Below are positions 60,710-64,000 of a stretch of 64,000 nt of DNA, one piece after another. Source of the stretch: Pelodera strongyloides (Eukaryota; Nematoda; Chromadorea; Rhabditida; Rhabditidae); contig JAANDG010000072.1 in NCBI GenBank assembly GCA_036852015.1, positions 248,001 through 312,000 on the forward strand, read 5' to 3'. The position numbers and the translations under genes were made by a program. Under the pieces are notes generated by a model, which was not told the origin of the DNA, did no database searches, and was given only the letters and a program-made list of their open reading frames with translations. The first letter of the stretch is position 1. Each line of letters opens with the position of its first letter.

Positions 60710-63700
60710 ATATTTAAACTTGCATACGCATACTACAATGATGTTGAATATAGGTTATGTGAACAATTGTTGTGTTCCCAAACAAAGAAACAAAGCGACC
60801 AATCAGTGAGCGTTCAACTGATTTTACGATGAGCAAAGGCAGAGAGAAGAGCACAATCGTACATAAAGTGCCGGAAAAAAAACCGAGGATAAATGAGAGG
60901 CCCGCTTGATATCAAAGACCGATCAGTGGGTGGAAAAGAGGGTGTGAGTGAACGGCCGGATGGTTTGATGCTTAGTCAGGAGAGTTAGTGAACAATGTCA
61001 AATGTCGATGGGCAAAATGTTTGCGATTGAGTTCAAAGAGGATAGGTGAAGGACTGAATATTGCTAGGGCTAGGGACAGCGAAGACGCATGCATGCGATA
61101 AAGGAGCACGTAGTTGCCGATAAGGAGTCACGCAGGCAAAACCGATTCGTGTTGGGAAATATGAGTGTGGGCGGGGGAAGGGGCACACAGTTCTGATAAA
61201 AGACTACAAACCTTAAAGCTATGTTTTTTTTTGAAGAAAACATGTTTCAAACAGAATATTCATAAAAAATGCACAAAATATTGGTAGGCAGAGAGATGAT
61301 ACACCTTTAGTAACCAGAAACATTCTGCTGAGGGAAGTTTCAAATAAAAAGTTGAACAATTTGCTAATGACCAATGAAGGCACGTATTCGGTGATAGGCG
61401 AGACATGCACGCAGAATTTTCCTGATATCGTTGGATGGCGAAAAGCTGGTGGTTTTCGGTCTGAAGAATATTTTGCAAAATAGTAAAAAGGGTAAGGTAC
61501 ATGGTTTGTGGAATGCATTCTGGACAACTGCTTTAGCATAAATTGCATGTTAATTTCGCGCCATTCCGTGCATTTTTCCGACACTAATGTTAGGTATTAT
61601 ACATGGGAATGCAGTTTTACAGCATGCGTTTCACAGTAGTACTGCTTTAAGTAGCAGATGAATGAACTGTCAGATACCATCACTCTAAAGAAGGCTTGAT
61701 ATAGGGATAGTTCAATTGATATGGTGCGCGCCCGGTGCGTTCACCGAGGACCGCGTGTGAATATAGGCATGTTGATACCAAAATGGGAAATGATTGTAGG
61801 CGGGGCCTGTTGAGAATAGAATGAATGAGATCATCGTTCAGTCTCTACACGTCATGGTCTCCGGTCGGCCAGGAACGGGTTCGCCTAGCGAGAGACCGTG
61901 TGCGGCGAGGACGCGCAGAGCAATGGGAGCGCGCTGCGCGCTGATCTTTGTCTGATGAAAGTTGAGGAATTCATATAATACACGACTCTCTTTAAAGGTG
62001 TGCGCACAGTTGCGCGCGGAGATCTACGGATATCTTATATCGGTGCGAAATGAGGGCTGCATCGGGCACAGATATATATGGAAATCTTTGACGCTTTTTG
62101 CTTCCCAAGAGCTCGGGTTCACCAAAATTCAGGTTTAATGAATTTTTAAAATCGCACATAGCGCAACACTAATAATCTTTATTGAAGACCGAAAATGTCC
62201 TTTTGCACCGGTGGAATACAGAAGCATCGGATACTGAATAAGACTGCGGTGGTCGTTCGTCTCCTTTTATTTTACATAAATCAAATCTTAGCTTCATTTT
62301 CTCTCTTATTTCACAGAGTTTTCGCGTCCCAATGCATTGGCAACGATTAATGTTCTTTTTGATAAATTTCCCTAAAGGTTTGAAATCTGGGAACATTTAC
62401 TTTGAAATATTTAGACTGTAGTAGGCGCAAAGAGCACTGTATTTTCCATGGCGCAGAGTGAGCGGTAGAGAGGGGAAGAGAACGGGGGAGGAGAAAGGTA
62501 CTAGGGAGAGAGAGTTTAGCGTACGATTACCTTTCCGGAGCCGAAAAGTACATGACGTTTTCTGTCGTGCACGACCAAAAACGGATTATTTCAAGGCAAG
62601 GGGAGATCGCAAATTATCGTTTTTTATTGAAAATGTGATCTCTCACACATGTGCTTTTCATGATAATTGTTTCATCAAAGAAAGGTTACACGACTAAAAA
62701 GTCAAGGAAAATATTTCATCTCCCTTTTTGACAATGCTTGAATCGGCGAAAAGAACTCATGATCACCAACAAAGATCTCATACACTTGCCGAATTGGTTT
62801 CTATTCGTAAGTGACGAACTGACGAACGAAATAGAGCAAACTATAGTGGGACGCCATGTTAGCATGGACATTTCAAAACGAGAACAGAAGACTGTATTTA
62901 GAAAAAAACTGTCATCGTCAAAAAAGCTGCTTTTTTCAGTTATGGAGACACTCTAAGAGGAGAGGATCACAAAAACGAAGAAGTATTGTTCTGTGTGATA
63001 ACACTAGGATAAAGTAGACAGATAGTAGAGACTACTGTCGTTTCTGTTGTTCACAGTTTCGCGAATAGCTTGCTCATTTCAAGTGATACTCGATGTAAGA
63101 TTTGCCAACCGATTGCTTAAACCTCTAGTTTTCACATAAGAAAACGGATCAATAATAGATCAACAATTTGACCTATTGGCTTATCCGCACTAAATGCATA
63201 TACATATATAGCTGACAACATCTCAGCTACACTGCTACATGTGCAGTGTGTCGAGTTTGCTCAACAAAACTGGAAAATTTTGATCGTGATCTCTATAGTT
63301 TAGCACTCGAAAACCTCTGCATAAAGTGACATCACCATACAAATTCTGTACAAAGGACCACATGGTTGCCTTGAAAGGTTCGTTTTGTTTGCTTTTCACG
63401 CTCGTCATTTTTCAGCAAGTTCAGCGAAAAGTCAATGCAATGGATTAAAAGCGGCGGTAGTCAGCGAGAGCGTTTCCATAAAAAGAAGAGTTTCTGTCTC
63501 GAATATACAGTATGCGGCAGAAAGGGAGATGAAATGAACCGAAGAACAAGCCAGGGTGAAAGGCAGGAGTGTTCTTTGAGAAGAAGAAGAACACATGCGC
63601 ATGATAGCTTATTGTCGCTTATCTACAGTATGTTTACGTAGACTGAATTATTTTGGAAAATTTTACTCATGAAATAAGGAAATGAACAAAAGAACAATTA

Positions 63701-64000
63701 TCCTGTATAGAAAACGTATTTCCACAAAGAAGCGACGTCTGAACTCCATTCGAGTTGGGTTTATCAATGTTTAGTGTCAAGATTCCCATTATACCATTTC
63801 ATCCCTTTTAAATTCTTGTGAAGATTAGCTCAAGCTATGGAAAAAGTAGCATTACGTGTATGTCAAGATGTTACAAAACATGAAGCCTTGCCACTTATTC
63901 TACTCCCGTCATTGTCAGGGCTCATTTTATTAAGTTAGCTGCACCCGTCACATTCTTGGAAACAAATAATTTATCGAGTTCGCAAAATGAGGAAATGTTA
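60710..64000. other. Upstream flank of the receptor gene, no gene recognised
   Basis: Short ORFs only. A GC- and CpG-rich patch at about 61720-62030 (with gagcgcgctgcgcgctga, a near-palindrome) stands out from the flanks and may be promoter or repeat DNA. From 62460 to 64000 the DNA is AG-rich without recognisable features. Confidence 0.3.

Overview
The window reads as a metazoan, most likely nematode, chromosome segment. Coding DNA lies in many short exons with GT-AG introns, in an AT-rich background. One gene is a calponin-repeat muscle protein of the CLIK/UNC-87 type. Several start codons sit 2-8 bases after a CAG-type splice acceptor, as expected for spliced-leader addition. Intron-rich genes and kilobase introns argue against a Caenorhabditis-like genome and would suit an early-branching nematode, but the species cannot be fixed from this sequence.

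Layout. 1-1817 (+): 3' part of a calponin-repeat gene. 3955-4640: decayed non-LTR retrotransposon ending at a hairpin. 5182-6771 (-): small five-exon gene for an unrecognised coiled-coil protein of 106 aa. 8218-20016 (-): TSC22-family gene, twelve exons, long form of 470 aa with an 8-kb intron and at least two possible short-form starts. About 20.1-29.9 kb: no convincing gene. 29996-47045 (+): complete CASK/LIN-2 gene, 27 exons and 939 aa, with the order kinase, two L27, PDZ, SH3, guanylate kinase. Its introns hold an antisense two-exon ORF (34526-34846), a sense candidate membrane-protein gene (36406-38858), a GC-rich block and a second non-LTR fragment. 51684-52645 (+): 3' exons of an unrecognised Ser/Pro-rich gene. 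56799-60111 (-): complete HNF4-type nuclear receptor, nine exons and 436 aa, with a possible upstream 5' UTR exon.

Exon joins were chosen by splice consensus, continuous phase and recalled family similarity; nothing was aligned to a database. For CASK, TSC22 and the receptor every junction keeps frame, including a 16-nt and a 19-nt microexon and one GC-AG intron.

The genes do not form an operon-like functional unit. CASK is a membrane-associated scaffold, TSC22 and the receptor are regulators, and the calponin-repeat protein binds actin. Apart from genes, the window carries several fold-back or inverted-repeat elements (4632, 48547, 49896, 54792), tandem duplications (29220, 33231), a TA microsatellite (18351), a dispersed LTR-like fragment in two introns, and a hammerhead-core-like motif near 49590.
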